This document shows positions 1 to 12,800 of a stretch of 64,000 bases of DNA, piece after piece. The stretch is taken from the NCBI GenBank assembly GCA_028673005.1, contig CM054114.1, positions 19,706,637 to 19,770,636 of the forward strand. The letters run 5' to 3'. Both the position numbers and the translations under genes were made by a program. The number at the start of each line of letters is the position of its first letter. Within the stretch, counting starts at the first letter, position 1. The DNA comes from Tanypteryx hageni (lineage: Eukaryota > Arthropoda > Insecta > Odonata > Petaluridae). The notes under the pieces were generated by a model. The model was not told the DNA's origin. It searched no databases and worked only from the letters and a program-made list of their open reading frames with translations.

Positions 1-780
1 AGGTCTACAAATAGAGCCCCCTATCAATTTATTATTTGTTAAGGATATAGTTACAATAAAAACGCTAACAATAAGTGCTAAAATCTATAGATAGGTATTT
101 ATTTATAGTTATGGGTAGCATATTACAGGATTTATAAACACATTTCAAACAAATTACACTTTATAAATACAAAAAGTTGATGCTTGCATTCTGCAAGCAT
201 TTCATCTCACCTTGATAAAAAATTAATTTTTCAGAGATAGATCATTATTAGAATTTTTTTAAATTCAAAAGTTAGCACCTCTGCACGGATTTTTGTTTCT
301 TCCATATGGAACAATATTAGTGTAAAAGCAATTCCTAAAATTTGTAAGTTTAAGAATATTATACTTTTTCCATTTTTTGCTACTAATGCCACATATTTCT
401 GCCAAATTTTAATGTTGTAGAATATTTAGGAGTGCAATGATATTTATCTGATTGTTTAAATTTAAAAAAACTTTTAACGGCCGCAATTACAACTTTTTGG
501 ATATTTTCAAACATTAAAGAGCGCTCTAGCACCAAGGTCTAACTAACTGAAAATTTTTAGCCCCCTAGTTTGCCCCTTAGTAACTAAAAATTTATCTATT
601 TGTTTAAATTTTTAAAATTTTAACAGTCAAATAAATTAACATATCAAAATTTCTATAATCCCTATTCGGTTATTTTATAAATTCTACCTTTACAAAAACT
701 TTCAGCTTCGTAACACTTTCATAAATACATAAACCTTAAATATTTGTCTAAACAATTGCGAATTATTAGAGACCGTATTG
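1..780. other. AT-rich intergenic DNA, no gene recognised
   Basis: This stretch is strongly AT-rich with stops in every frame. Parts of it, for example near 250-420 and 540-700, resemble loosely the repeat family that is clear from about 780 onward. I see no gene, RNA or complete mobile element. Confidence 0.5.
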
Positions 781-1080
781 TTGAACTTTTTTGAGATTTT
801 CGATTTTCCTAGTCGGTTATGCGCATAGTCCTACCCACATAAATTATATTTCACGACTCTAGCTAATCTGTAAGTACCTAATAATAGCATAAAAAGCAAA
901 TATATGAACCTCTGCATCGATTTACGTGCTTTTCTTATGGAGCAGAAATGGGGCCAAAACAGCCCCTTAAAATATGAATTTTCCCTATTTCGGACTTTGC
1001 TGTTTGGTTGTGACCAAAGTCGTATAATCGTGCCGAATTTCAAGTCTCAAACTAATCTGGAAATTCCTATGTTCCCAGCT
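780..1080 (+). repeat. Tandem units of a dispersed repeat family
   Basis: Two related blocks follow each other, about 790-890 and 960-1075. Each has a run resembling a 'gattttcgattttcctagt' core, then a phrase about 'gtgccgaatttcaagtct', then 'aatctggaaattcct' or a close variant. A third copy in the same orientation lies at about 5290-5490. The family is unknown to me; no coding capacity or terminal repeats are visible. Confidence 0.5.
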
Positions 1081-1337
1081 GAATAGCTGGATATCAAGAG
1101 AGAAGAGAAACCGGGTGCCGGCATTAACCTACTCTTAACGAAGAACACCAAGGGGGCCAACGGTTTAACGCCCCTTCCGACGAACGGAACGTTAAATTTG
1201 CTCGGTCTCATCAAACCACACAAACAGGGTACTGGCGACCTTGGAAAAAATCCTACTTGCGCAGGATTCGTGCCCGCTGCCTTTTCAAGCAACAGGCGAG
1301 TAGCAGCTAGCGTCCTAACCACTGCACCACCGGCACC
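1080..1337 (-). mobile_element. tRNA-derived SINE
   Basis: Read on the minus strand, the head has a tRNA-like Pol III box A (GTGGTGCAGTGGTTAGGACG, just below 1335) and, about 50 bases on, a box B-like run (GGGCACGAATCCTGC, near 1265). A non-tRNA body follows, ending near 1080. The order box A, box B, unrelated body is the usual layout of SINEs with tRNA heads. The exact 3' end and target duplication were not found, so the boundaries are approximate. The ORF running through it is not a gene. Confidence 0.55.
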
Positions 1338-1405
1338 CCTAAAGTGTTATCGCCGTCCTTATACACAGGTGGACCTCTCACTTTTTGGCTGTTGGATTCG
1401 TTCAG

Positions 1406-2790
1406 TCAATCACCTTTGGCCGCTGAGTCCGTTGAGTTGGGACAATCACCTTTAGCCGCTGAGTTGGACACTCCGTTGTTAAAAGAGAGGAATCTCTTCC
1501 ATGTGTGGCTAAGATGGTAGCCGTCGTCACGATTGTAATTTAGGGGTCGTTTTTCTATGGCTTCGCGGATTAAGCGTGGGAAATAGAAATTCGTTCCGGC
1601 TAACACTCGGGTCCTGATGTGGAATGTTCCGCAATGGCTGATGTTTTCCATTGTTTGTTCTGTAATGCCCTCTTATGCTCCTTTATCCTGCATTGAATTG
1701 ATCTTCCCGACTGCCCCACATAGCTCTTCCCGCAACTGCAAGGCACCTCGTAGACTCATTCCGTCAAGAGTGGGGGAAGCGGGTCTTTGGCGGGTGGTAG
1801 ATGTTCTTTTAATTTCCTCACCGTCCCGAAGCGAGTAAGGATGTTAGCCTTTCGCATTAATCTGGCAATTCGGTCCGTCGTTCCCGAGATATAGGATAGC
1901 ATGGCAAATGCCGTAGGTTTCGGCTGAATGCAATCTTTTTCGTTGGTCTTCATTGTCCTTTCGATATATGAAGATTTTTATCCGTTGTTTTTTAAGGTAT
2001 GGAGCAGATTTCCCTCTTCTTCTCTCAGGGACTCTGTGTCGCATGCGGTTTATGCGCGGTAGCTGAGCGTCCTGCTCACGGAGGCCTTCTGTTGCGGATG
2101 GTTGTGTGAGGCCGCATGCAGGTATCTGTCGGCGTGGGTTTTCTTACGATGCACTGAAAGACCGAGGGTCCTATTTGGTCTCTTCCTCACCAGCACGTCC
2201 GGGAACGGGAGGCAATTGTCTTGTTCGATCACCTTGGTGAATTGTATGGCGGGATGTACGTTGTTGAGCTATCGGTGGAAATCTTCTAGTTTATCCTTCC
2301 CATGTGGCCATGTGGCCATATGACAAACGTATCTTCCACGTATCGAAGCCAGCATGAAGGGCTTAGGTGGCAAGACGCAAGGGCTTCTTCTTCGAATTCC
2401 TCCATACAGATGTTGACGATGACGGGCGAGAGAGGAGAGCCCATAGCCGCCCCATCGGTTTGTCCGTATAGTTCGCCGTTCCACAAAAATAATTATTTAT
2501 GAGACAGAATTCAACGAGATCAGGATTCTCTGTCGGTAGTTCTTCTTTTGTCAGTTTTCGGAGAATATTAACGGAGTCCGCCACCGGGACTTTCGTGATG
2601 AGGGAGACGACATCGAAACTGATTAAGATGTCACTGTCCCCGACAGTCAAGTTCTTCAGTGTCTCAATGAAGTGTGCCGAATTTTTTATGTAGGAATCCG
2701 TTCGGCCGACGAACTGCGAGGAACTGGGCCAGATTTCCGCTGCGGAAACCTCCAATCGAATATTGGTGATGATTTTTTCGTAATATGCAT
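1406..2790 (-). pseudogene. Decayed Penelope-like retroelement (RT plus GIY-YIG)
   Basis: Minus-strand reading frames in order give fragments of a Penelope-like element polyprotein. From 2755 to about 2290 there are reverse transcriptase blocks with ILISFDVVSL, then QTDGAAMGSPLSPVI and RYVEDTFVIW in another frame. From 2232 to 2050 comes LPFPDVLVRKRP and a HPQQKA stretch. From about 1950 to 1756 comes GTTDRIARLMRK and AKDPLPPLL, and near 1580-1500 LIREAIEK and NYNRDDGYHLSHTW, which is the C-terminal part of the GIY-YIG endonuclease. The fragments lie in different frames separated by stops, and the RT active site reads YVED instead of YVDD, so it is inactive. Penelope-like elements are telomerase-related retroelements; no LTR-like repeats were identified here. 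Confidence 0.8.
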
Positions 2791-2883
2791 GATATTTAAA
2801 ATTAGAGTAAGTTAACTTATATGCTTATGGGAATAAACTTGATGTTAATTCGATTAATGAAAAATGAAAATATATATTTGGGT

Positions 2884-3053
2884 AACTCGAATTTTCTATA
2901 ACTCGAATAATTTTTGCTTTACTTTGAGATTCGATTTATAGAAGTTCCACTGTATATATACAAATATTTAAAAATATATTTCCATGACTTGAGTTTTCTG
3001 TCTCGAATAATTTTTACTTTTCCTTGAGATTAGAGTTATGGAAGTTCCGCTGT
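2884..3053. repeat. Two pogo/Tigger-like terminal fragments in direct repeat
   Basis: Two related blocks, about 2884-2952 and 2985-3052, both contain 'ctcgaataattttt' and end in 'gaagttcc(a/g)ctgta'. On the reverse strand the end reads TACAGTGGAACTTCTATAA, which resembles the terminal repeat of pogo/Tigger-type Tc1-mariner elements with a TA at the edge. No transposase is visible, and the opposite end was not found. Confidence 0.4.
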
Positions 3054-4060
3054 AATTCGTTATGGCGGCATTAATCTAACATATTATAACCGGTGTCTCT
3101 ACGTGCGTATATTATAACCGCTGTGTCCTGCGTCCCTGCCTGCCTACGTCTGAAGCTTTGAGAGACCCCACCTTACCGGATAAACGCAAATAAACCGGGA
3201 ACGGTCGGCTTGATTTCGACAAATATTTCGGCTGAATACTCAGCGCGAACTCCTGCAGGTTTTAAGTGAGTAGTCTTCCTCCGGAAAGGCATGAGTTCGA
3301 TACCAGAATAGTTTTCGTTTTTTTTTATTTGATTAACACGTAATCGGCTACGAATAAGATTTGTAGACCTTTATTCTTCAACATTTTAAAATATCTTACG
3401 ATCGAGACTTTGGCTCAAGATTTAGACCATTCCACGCAGATAAAAATGAAGATTCTTCTTCTTACCGCCGATTCTGTTGTTTAATTCGTGTTTGCTCCTA
3501 TTTTAAGTTTATATTCGATTTGCTCCGATTTTTCAACATTTCAATTGTTAACCTTTTTGCATTATTAGACTTGGACTTTCAAGTGCATTTTCACTAAGCC
3601 TACAATGAAACAAACGCATTAAGGACAATAACCGATTGAAAATTTATATGAAAAGTTTCGTGTAAATATAAAACAATTGAAACACGTAGCGAAGAAAAGA
3701 AACGATTCCAAAGCATTGTAATAATGGAAAACTTAATATTTCAAAAAGAAAGATATTTCACGCATACATTGAAAATATCGTTTCGTTTGCAAGTTTTATT
3801 GTGCAGTTTAAGCAAATTACTATATTGATAATGTTTGTGATTAATTTCTTTCGATATTGACGCGTGGCCGGTGCACTGATTACTTATTATTAAACAAACC
3901 GCAACATGCGATATGCTGCACCATCAGAAATATTGAACAAAACAAAAAATATTGTGTGCCGGTAGTATAAATCATGTAGGCATGTGCTTTTGATTATGAA
4001 AATGGTGTGAGCTATAAAATTATTTTAAGAGGGGCAATAAAAATGGTTCAACACATAACA
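3054..4060. other. Intergenic DNA, nothing recognised
   Basis: Mostly AT-rich unique-looking sequence with no ORF worth calling. A short stretch near 3240-3325 resembles a tRNA-type box B (GAGTTCGATACC) followed by a T-run, but no convincing box A or cloverleaf goes with it. Confidence 0.4.
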
Positions 4061-4960
4061 CTCTTTGTAACAATTTTACTTTTTCATATACGTAGTATAT
4101 TGAGAAAGTATAGTTATCGCGAAAAAATTCGTCTTCGAGATTTTGATGGAAATAGACGTTTTAGGTGTCCCTGAGTTCAAAAAAGTGGTTTTCGCCATGC
4201 CGCCGTCTGTCTGTCTGTCGGTCTATTCGCCGATCTAGGGCCCAAAAGCATACATAAAATCGAATGATATCTCGTGTTTTTGCAATATATCATCTTTTGC
4301 AGATCTATTTTTCATAAAAATGATATTGCACAAAAATAAAGGGTAGTTCATTTTTGGCGATTTTTTGAAAATTTGTTTTACTCAAAAATGGCTTAAGATA
4401 ATTTGATTAAAATCATACCAATTGTAGAGCCTGATGTCAAAAATAATACTACGCAAGCCATATATCTCCTGAACACTCTATATGCCGTCCAGTAGCTTTA
4501 CAATGTACGCTAAGCTATCTTATGACGTCACGCCTCCGCCGCGATCCATTCAAACTCTTACTACAGCCTTACGGTTAAACTAAATCGAATGTTATCTGAT
4601 AATATCATCCATAAAAGACATCCTGATGATACAAACGATATTGCGCAACAATTAAGGGTAATTTATTCTTGGATATTTTTAAACAAAATTCGATTTACTC
4701 AAAAATGGCTGTAAGGATTTCGATTAAAATCCATCCAAACTTATAGCCTGATCTCACAAATAATACTAACTAAGCCATATGTCCCAAAAAGTTACTAAAA
4801 TTCGTCCAGTGGCATTATTTCTGTACAAGATGCTCGGCGCACGCGTCAGAGGAGAGAGTTAATTTCGGGGCAAAAAGTGTAGTGAGATCAAACGTATATA
4901 CGTATATGAGAAAGTTTGTGCAATGTATATTACGCCGTTTATTTTGTCATAAGTACTATC
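4060..4960 (+). repeat. Large dispersed repeat, copy 1 (inverted partner near 21330-22160)
   Basis: The block starts near 'catatacgtagtatattgag', includes 'ggtgtccctgagt' and a short (GTCT)n run near 4205-4220, and then has two internally related parts, about 4250-4480 and 4575-4790. Each internal part contains 'actcaaaaatggct' and 'aataatact'. The reverse complement of the same series occurs at about 21330-22160. It is non-coding and its class is unknown to me. Confidence 0.6.
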
Positions 4961-5289
4961 GCATTAGGTAACTTAACGCAAGGGTCTCTAGATGTTTGCA
5001 GAAACTACTGCAACGGGCCCCTAGTTTCCGTTAAAAGCCTTAAATCACTGAAATCGTAACGTATAATATCAGGTCCCTTTAAAAGAATTGAGGTCGTTGC
5101 CATAGTATTTAAAGATTTCCATTGTTGAAAAGAGAAAGAATTAACACTTTTTCGGATTTAAAGTAGATATTTACGCTAATTCGGTATGTATTTGAATTCT
5201 GCTTTAAAGAATTATGAACTCCGTTCTTTCAGCTAAACAACTGTTTTTTCCGAATTGGTATACCAATTTTAAGTAATTTAAAAATGTAT

Positions 5290-5490
5290 TTTTAGATAGC
5301 CTTGCACTGAATCCCATGCTTTTCTTATGGGGTATTGAAATGAAATATTTGGGTTAAAAACAGCCGTTAAATATGAACTTTTTTGTAATTTTCGAGTTTT
5401 TTTAGTTGGTTGTGTCTAAAAACCTATAATCGTGCCAAATTTCAAGTCTGTAGCTCATCTGGAAGTGCCTAAACATTAGCATCCTCTTAA
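5290..5490 (+). repeat. Dispersed repeat, further copy of the 780-1080 family
   Basis: The segment shares with 960-1075 the phrases 'tgcttttcttatgg', 'aacagcc', 'tataatcgtgcc' and 'aatttcaagtct' in the same order and orientation. It has no coding potential. Confidence 0.5.
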
Positions 5491-5605
5491 TGACATATCA
5501 TAAGTAAGAAGCGTGAATATAGTATAGCGATATGAATGTTTCTAATGCACTGCCTTTAGGGCTCCTATGAGACGGGAGCCCGGGTGCAATGTGCTCCCCT
5601 TAGAA

Positions 5606-5870
5606 CAGTGGTTTTTAGACTTTTAACTGTCGCGGCCCCCTTAAATATCATGCGGCTCCCTTTCAATAGAAAACAGCAAAAATAAGAAACTTGAATACAA
5701 ATTTCTTCATTTCATATAACTATTAATTATTTCTATAATATCGCATTTCCTAAGATTTCCTGATAAAAACATATTATTCATGAAATTTATATTTCTTGAC
5801 ATTTCATCTCACATCCAGAATAATTTTACAGCTTCCTGGGGGGTCGCGGCCCCTACTTTGAGGAACACTG
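5606..5870. mobile_element. hAT-type MITE with perfect 8-bp target duplication
   Basis: The element begins CAGTGGTTTTTAGAC and ends TTTGAGGAACACTG, giving imperfect terminal inverted repeats typical of hAT elements. It is flanked by the 8-bp direct repeat CCTTAGAA at 5598-5605 and 5871-5878, the size made by hAT transposases. It is 265 bp long and non-coding, so it must have been mobilised in trans. Confidence 0.85.
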
Positions 5871-5959
5871 CCTTAGAAGACCGGCACTTTGCGGGCCGCG
5901 TAAATTGCTCATTGCGAGTCGCGTGCGTGTGCTTCGCTAATCCGGAATAATTCACCTAC

Positions 5960-6715
5960 AAAAGGTTTATATTTTAAATCCGCAGTAATTTTCTCTTCCA
6001 GCGCGTATTCACTTTTTAGCGGTTGCTTTCAAATCCGCTAATGTAATCGTTTTTTCCGTCACACTTCCGTGTACCGTGAACTACTTCTGCACGGTTCAAG
6101 TTAGAGCAACCAAATTGTGAGGGGTTCTTACCGCGGTCGAAATTTGGAGACTACAGGGATTGCCTAATGGGTGTAGTGGGGGGAGGGCACAATTAACAAT
6201 GAAACATAAAATTACTGAACAACTTCTACACAGTTGGAGCAACCAAACTTCAGGGTAGTTTAGGCTATTGGCAGTCATAAACTCTATTGATTTTGGGATG
6301 CATCCATTTTAATAATCCCTTTATAACAATCTATACGGGTCCGTTCCTATGATAAATTTTCGTTTGGTTGAAGTAGCTACAGTAACAAAAGCGAAGCGTT
6401 AAAACGTCCAATTTACTTTCGAAAAGGAATACAGTTAATGTTACAACTGCTTAACTGCGGAGAAGTATATTTTAAATAATTTTCGATTGATATTGGGCTT
6501 TACGTTTTTTTATTGCTAAGTTTCTAATGAAAATACTGTGTGAGAAACTCTAAATGTGATTTTAGTATAATTTACGAAAATTTGTTTAGTTTTCATAAGC
6601 CACTAGTTTTAAGAATAAATAGAAAAATAAATTTTGTGATATTATAATGTACACCTATGTTTTTTATTTAAAAAAGCCTCCATTAATATCTGATTCATCA
6701 GTACTTTCCTTACTT
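5960..6715. repeat. Dispersed repeat, related copy at about 18540-18790
   Basis: Phrases such as 'gctaatgtaatc', 'gaactacttctgcac', 'agagcaacca' and 'gaaatttggagact' (about 6030-6150) recur at 18555-18700. A tail phrase with 'gattcatcagtactttccttacttg' split over 6695-6720 recurs near 18760. The repeat ends just before the first visible glucosidase exon, so it fills the 3' end of the preceding intron. Confidence 0.55.
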
Positions 6716-6730
6716 GTTTCTCTTTCATAG

Positions 6731-6856
6731 CTTAGCGTCTTTGATGGATCAGCTTGGACCTACGTTGACGAGAGGCAGCAATATTACCTGCACCAGTTCT
6801 CCCCAAACCAGCCGGACTTCAATTTGACGAACAAACATTTGGTGGAAAAACTTGGG
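6731..6856 (+). CDS. Alpha-glucosidase exon (first visible)
   Basis: The acceptor is 'tctttcatag' ending at 6730 and the donor is 'gtaaaa' at 6857. The 42 in-frame codons include [19 protein letters not shown] and [16 protein letters not shown], the alpha-glucosidase segment that precedes region II. It starts and ends in phase 0 and joins directly to the next exon, where the family sequence continues without a gap. Confidence 0.85.
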
Positions 6857-9800
6857 GTAAAATATTGAAATATATGTATTCCGATAACTGATAAATTCTG
6901 TTATAAGGCCATTAACGTATTGTTTCAGTTTGTAAAATAGTTCGCTGCGTTTTGGAGAAAAATAAAACCATTATGCCGCGCAAAATTTGCGTAACATATA
7001 AGCGACAAAAAAGACGAAATCACATACTGTCTCGGATACGTCCCGTTTTTTCGCTCTCAGTACGAGCAATGTCCTAGTTTTGTAGTTTTAGAATCAGGTC
7101 ACTCTGTATGTGGATGTCGTAGCTCTGCCTTATGCCCCTCTGAGGGCATGTGCAGCAAATTCAAATGCAAAATGCGCACGTGTCGATGTCAAATTAATAA
7201 ATGAATTTCTTGAAACAACTATGTTTTAAATACCATCAGCGATGGTAGCGCCTCTAGCTGTTAAACAATGAACTGAGTAGTACCAACTATGTACTAGAGC
7301 TCTGCACAGGCCTGTTTTTCTAGGCCCGGCCCATACAAATTCGGACCCGGCCCGTGCGTTGTCGAAGAAATTGTAAGCCCCTGAGACTACTCACAGTCCG
7401 TTTAAAGCCCTTCGACTCGAAAAATGTAATTATTGTATTCAAATTTTCTACAAACATTTTTGAGCTGTTCAATGATTGAAAAAGAATTTTTTAATCCACA
7501 TATTTGCATAACTTTTAAGACCATAAACAAAATAAATTACTATACAAAATACACAAATAAAATGTTATAGGCAGAAACTATATGTTAACCAATTTGGTAC
7601 GGATGACGAGTCACACTCGTTCTTCGCTAACGATGGGTTAGTTTACCTTTAAAAGAAAGCATGCCGCTTTTTTGCTCGAACCCATTCAGTACGGACTAGT
7701 ATGCCTCGTCCTCCATACTGAATGGGTTAAATAAAAACTTATGCAAATCGTATAAATTTCAGACTCTGATTACAATATTTCGGCCCTTCAAAGCCCGAAT
7801 TTTTTCATAACAACCCTAATATATCCAGCTATTTTTAAAGCCCGGCCCAGGCCCGTAATGAATTCCGAAGGATCGGCCCATACCCGTCCCGTGCAGGACT
7901 CGAGTGTCAACTGTATAATAAGGAAGAAAATAAGTGCAACTGTTTTCGAGGTAGCGGGAGTAAGGCAACAAAGTAGATGTGTGTAGATATGTTATTATCA
8001 GGAAACCCTAACCGCTGCTAACCTAACCATGCCCTCTCCCAATGGCATAACCCAACTAGAAGGCGAAACTGATGTTGACGACAACTTTTGATGATGGTAG
8101 CAGAACAAAATATAAGCGATAAGAGTGAAAGGTGACAATATAAATGAAGGGTATGGAATAATAAGGTGAACTAGTTATGAGCATAACATTAAAGTGACTA
8201 AAGAGTGAAAATAACATGAAAGAAAAATGTAGGAGAAAAGACTATCATTGCAGCGTAAAGTGAGTACGAATAAAAGTTGGTAGTCAGGGCCATGCAAATG
8301 GGGGGTGCATTGGATGCGCCGCACCAGGGCCCCCGATCTAGTGGGCCCCAATCGAGTGAGCATAGAATTTTAAATGTTTTTAAAAAATTGTTTATTTTGA
8401 CTATTTATCAAAATATAATAATATTAAAATACATAAAACATATTTTTGTAAATTCCCTCTGTGTGTCAAGTTGATGATAACATTTAATAATGTCTATTAT
8501 AGGTGATTGTTTTGTTTTGACACTTTATCAAAACATAGCAATATTGTAATAATTATATTTTAATAATATTAAAATAATTTTAATAATTAATACTTAATAA
8601 ATAAATGGTCCACTTAATTTTTTTGTCTCAACATAAGTAAACGAGGCCCCTTAACCCCTTTTGCATCCAGGCCCCCAAGTATCTTTGCATGGCCCTGCTG
8701 GTAGTATTCAATCACTGTTAAGCCAATATTTGTTTAATAGCTAAATAAAACGTAGAGCCAAAATGTGCATATATTTTTCACCTTGTTCTCTTGTTTTGAG
8801 AAATAAAAACAATCTAAGTCTTTAGAAAATAAAGTATGTTATTAGTTTATATGTGTTTCCTTACAATTATTTTGTTTGGGACAGGTACATGCTTAAATCC
8901 GCAAAAAATATGAATCTTCCATTAACTTCAAAATACGGATAAAAATCAGCTGAGATTGCCATCTGTTCATTTTAATGTCAACCTAAACTCATCCAAGCTG
9001 GTAAGTTGACTAGCTGGTGCCATTAACTGCTCTGAAAGACGCTGCCAGTCAGTAACTCGGTACATTTAAATGTAGACTATCAAAATATTTTTAAATGTTT
9101 CATTCATAATTATATGCCATCAAATGGATCAGAAACCATTTTAATGGGATTTTCTCAGATAGCATATCTGATACATAAAAAAATTTCATCTCAGGATGTC
9201 TTGGAATTCTGGCTGAAATTGGGAGTGGATGGATTCAGGATGGGTGCAGTTAACCTCTTGTTTGAAGATCCAAGTTTTCCTGACGAACCACAAAATGTTG
9301 GCTCTGGAATAACTAATTCCAGCTTCTACAACTACCTCAACCACACCTTCACAAAGGACCAACCAAAAACTTTTGACATTTTAGAGTACTTTCGCAAACG
9401 ACTTGACAACTACTCTGCATCTACTGACAACATCACAAGGTAAGTGAATTAAATTCTGAAGACTGACATTTCACTTCAGCATAGATTACTTGTCAACACA
9501 ACATAATCCTCTAGGAAATTGATATGGGCAAAGCAGCTAACTTCATTTTATTTCTCCACCCCAGCTTAAGACTATTTAATGGATTACTCTGTTTGTATCT
9601 TGGCATTATGAGATGTATGTTAAATTTGGGTTAAGGACAAGTTAACATTTCTGGCAGGAGACTTGCAGAAAAAATCGGTGCACCATATATTAGACAAGCT
9701 TCATCACATTCATATGCGTAGCCCTTACAAAATATCACAGGTTATAGCCCTTACAAAATATCACAGGTTATATCACTGGATAACCTAACCTGAAAACAAA

Positions 9801-12800
9801 TGCTGAAATCACATCATCTAACAAATATTTTTATTAATTGTATTTTTTGCTTGTCAGGGTGATGATAACCGAGGCATACACCAGTATTGAAGAGACACTG
9901 AAATATTATGGTAATGGGAGCAGGAATATATCGCACTTCCCTTTCAACTTCAACCTGGTTGAAGACCTTGGACAAGAGGCAGACACCTTTTTCGTTGCAG
10001 TATGGAGTTGGTTGAGCACCCTGCCAGCAGAGGCATGGCCCAACTGGTTGGTAAGAACAATTTAGATTAAAACTTAGCCAGATGTAAATAGAGTGTTATG
10101 TAAATGTAAGCAATTTATTTTTATTAGGGTCCTACCCAAGGAATGGGTAAGTTTGGGGTGGCAGCCATGGGCGACATAATCTTTGGTGTGCATTTCACGG
10201 CTAGACATCCATCCTTTACTTGCAAGTAGCTAGATAAATTTTATCTATTAAAATATATATCGCTGAACAGGCTGATTATCAGTGGAATTTCTTCCATTTT
10301 TTCATGGTCAGTGTTTTAATTTTTAATAAATAAATTAACATGTACCTTTAAAGGACATCTTAAAGTTATCAAAAGTGGTAAATGAAATATATTCTATACC
10401 GGAGAGTCAAAGTATCTCAGGCTATTACTGTATTTGGTATATATTATTCAAATAAAGTGCATTCTATAAAATTTCAATAAAGAAAAATTATTTTTATTCT
10501 AAGTATGCTAAATTAAACTAACTAAGCTAACTAATTAATTTAACAACTCTGTGAACCGAATTCTATATCAGTAACCTCATCTATTTACTTTCATGTACAT
10601 TTTTTATTATAACAAAAATATATACAATACATTTATTCAGAGCGTTGTTTATATTTTTAATTAATGTTTCAAGATTCAGTAACTTTTCTTGTTCGAGCTT
10701 GGTTACAAAGCTTGCAAAATGGACTTGTTTCAAAGTTTATTGTAACAAGAATCGATTTTCTTCTCTTAATTTTGCTTGTATCAATATTGCCCATCACCAA
10801 AGACTCATGATGTGGGGAATGTTTATTTGTTATATTTTTTTTTTTAAATACAACAGAGAGCCCAGGTTCTTTTAACTCAGATGTAATGCAATGCATATTG
10901 TTTTCAACAACAAAAGTTCAGATAATGCTGTTAACGTGGTTTTGTCGAATCTGATATGTGGGATTTCAAATTGCTGAGCAAGATAGAGACTTTAAGGAGT
11001 TCTTTGTTTAAAGGGAAAGGGTTTAGGGATTTAAGAGGGGGAAAGGCTATGAAGGGATTTGAAACACAACCCTTCTTTCACTGTGTAAAGCTAGGTACAT
11101 ATTACAAGGAGTCAGATTACATGGAACCTTTTCAGGGTGCATCCTCTGTGTTATAGGAAGACTGAGCACACTGATAGTGTACCCCGAGTAAGGGATGGCC
11201 CGAGGTATTTTGGTGCCCTGAGCGAGAAACCGCTCTAGCCCCTTCTGTAAATTTTTGTTCAGATATTTTTAAAAGAACTCGTTCATTTATTCATTGCTCC
11301 GTGAAATAATTGATAATGAAATGGAAAATTAATTTCGTCTAGATTCCTGGCTGTTCTGCAATAAAAATTCGTAAGCAATGTATACATAAATGATCTGGAT
11401 AGCGCCCCCAAAACTTTGGTGCCCCTGGCAGTTGCCTGGCTCACCCATAGCTTGGGCTGGGCCTGCCCCAAGTCTTCAGGTCGAATCTGATGGGTTGGGA
11501 CTCTTAAAAAAATTCTTAAGACTATTCCATTCTTATTCCTCTAGATTGTATGTCTCATTTCTTCTGAAAGATTATCCAAAACCTCTGTGGCAAGCAAGTT
11601 TATTTCCTTGTTTACCTTCATTTTGGCCAGTGGCTCTTCACACAGCTTGGTGCGGAATTCTTCCACTCTTTTAAAATTAATTTCCTGCTGCAGATAATCA
11701 AGTCGTGTCCCATCCTCACTTGCCGCCAACAGTCTATTACCAATCAATGGATGTATTGTATTTTGTCATTTTCTTGAGTAAATTTCTTCAATTCTTATTC
11801 AAGGGATTTCTTGATAGTTTGCTACAGTTCTTCAAAGAGAAATATTTGAATGGTTCAAATCTCTAGATTTCTGTGGTCAACCAACTCCTAAAATAACTGA
11901 CGGGAATACAAATCCGTAAAAAGCACACACAAAAGGGCCATGGGTAAAATTTAAAACTCTTTGTCTTGACTGCTGGGAGCTCGGCATGCCCTCCTCTTTG
12001 TTCCATCTCACCGACACTCCTGACACTCTGGCTTACTCTCCCCTTCCCCATTTTCCTCTGCCACGTCACATCACATGACCCACGGACAGATCCAAATCAA
12101 ACCACAGGGGAAGAAGTTAGTTACCCACAGCAATTCAAATCTCAACAGTTCCTTTTAAAAAAACTTTATTATGTAGAAGTTGTTACAATCCCCAAAATCG
12201 TCAAGTCAGTCACCACGTTCATTTCTTTCTCCAGAGTCCAGTTTTCCAACCACTCTGTCATTTCTGCCTTTGTCTTGAAATCATTCATGATGTGGCGGCT
12301 TCCTTTGTCTGGTATTCCAAACCATTTTAGGGGTATCTAACTTAGCAGTTGGGCTTCAGTCACAAGTTAAGGTTCGCAATACCTATCCAAACAAAAGTTA
12401 TGACCAATGTATTATTGTCAATCGCAACAAAGGACAGGCAAATGGAAAATTCCAATATGAAAAATATTGCCTAAAAGTTCCCTTTATCACAACTCATCTT
12501 GATCCAAAATAAATTCTAATAATAATTCTCATGTAAAATAAATCAACTATAATAACTGCACTGTAGAAAACTTTTACGTAAACTACATTAAAGTTATCAC
12601 CAGTTGTTCCATTCCAAATGGTCTTTTTAAACCCAAGCAAAAATGGCTGATCTTTCTCCTTTTCAAAATTTGATTTACATAAAAATATTTTCATTGTTAT
12701 GTTTGATGACATGACTTGGCTGACCATAATTTATTCACAAAAGGTAATTCAACTCCTCAATCCACAGACAGGTAACCATGACAAGGGTCGTGTGGCGACT

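Noticed and set aside
3235..3330. Possible tRNA or tRNA pseudogene
   Set aside because: Only a box B-like motif and a T-run are present; no acceptor stem or box A could be paired.
9114..9194. Start of a protein at the ATG at 9114
   Set aside because: This is intron sequence in frame with the exon by chance; the acceptor at 9194 and family alignment start the coding part at 9195.
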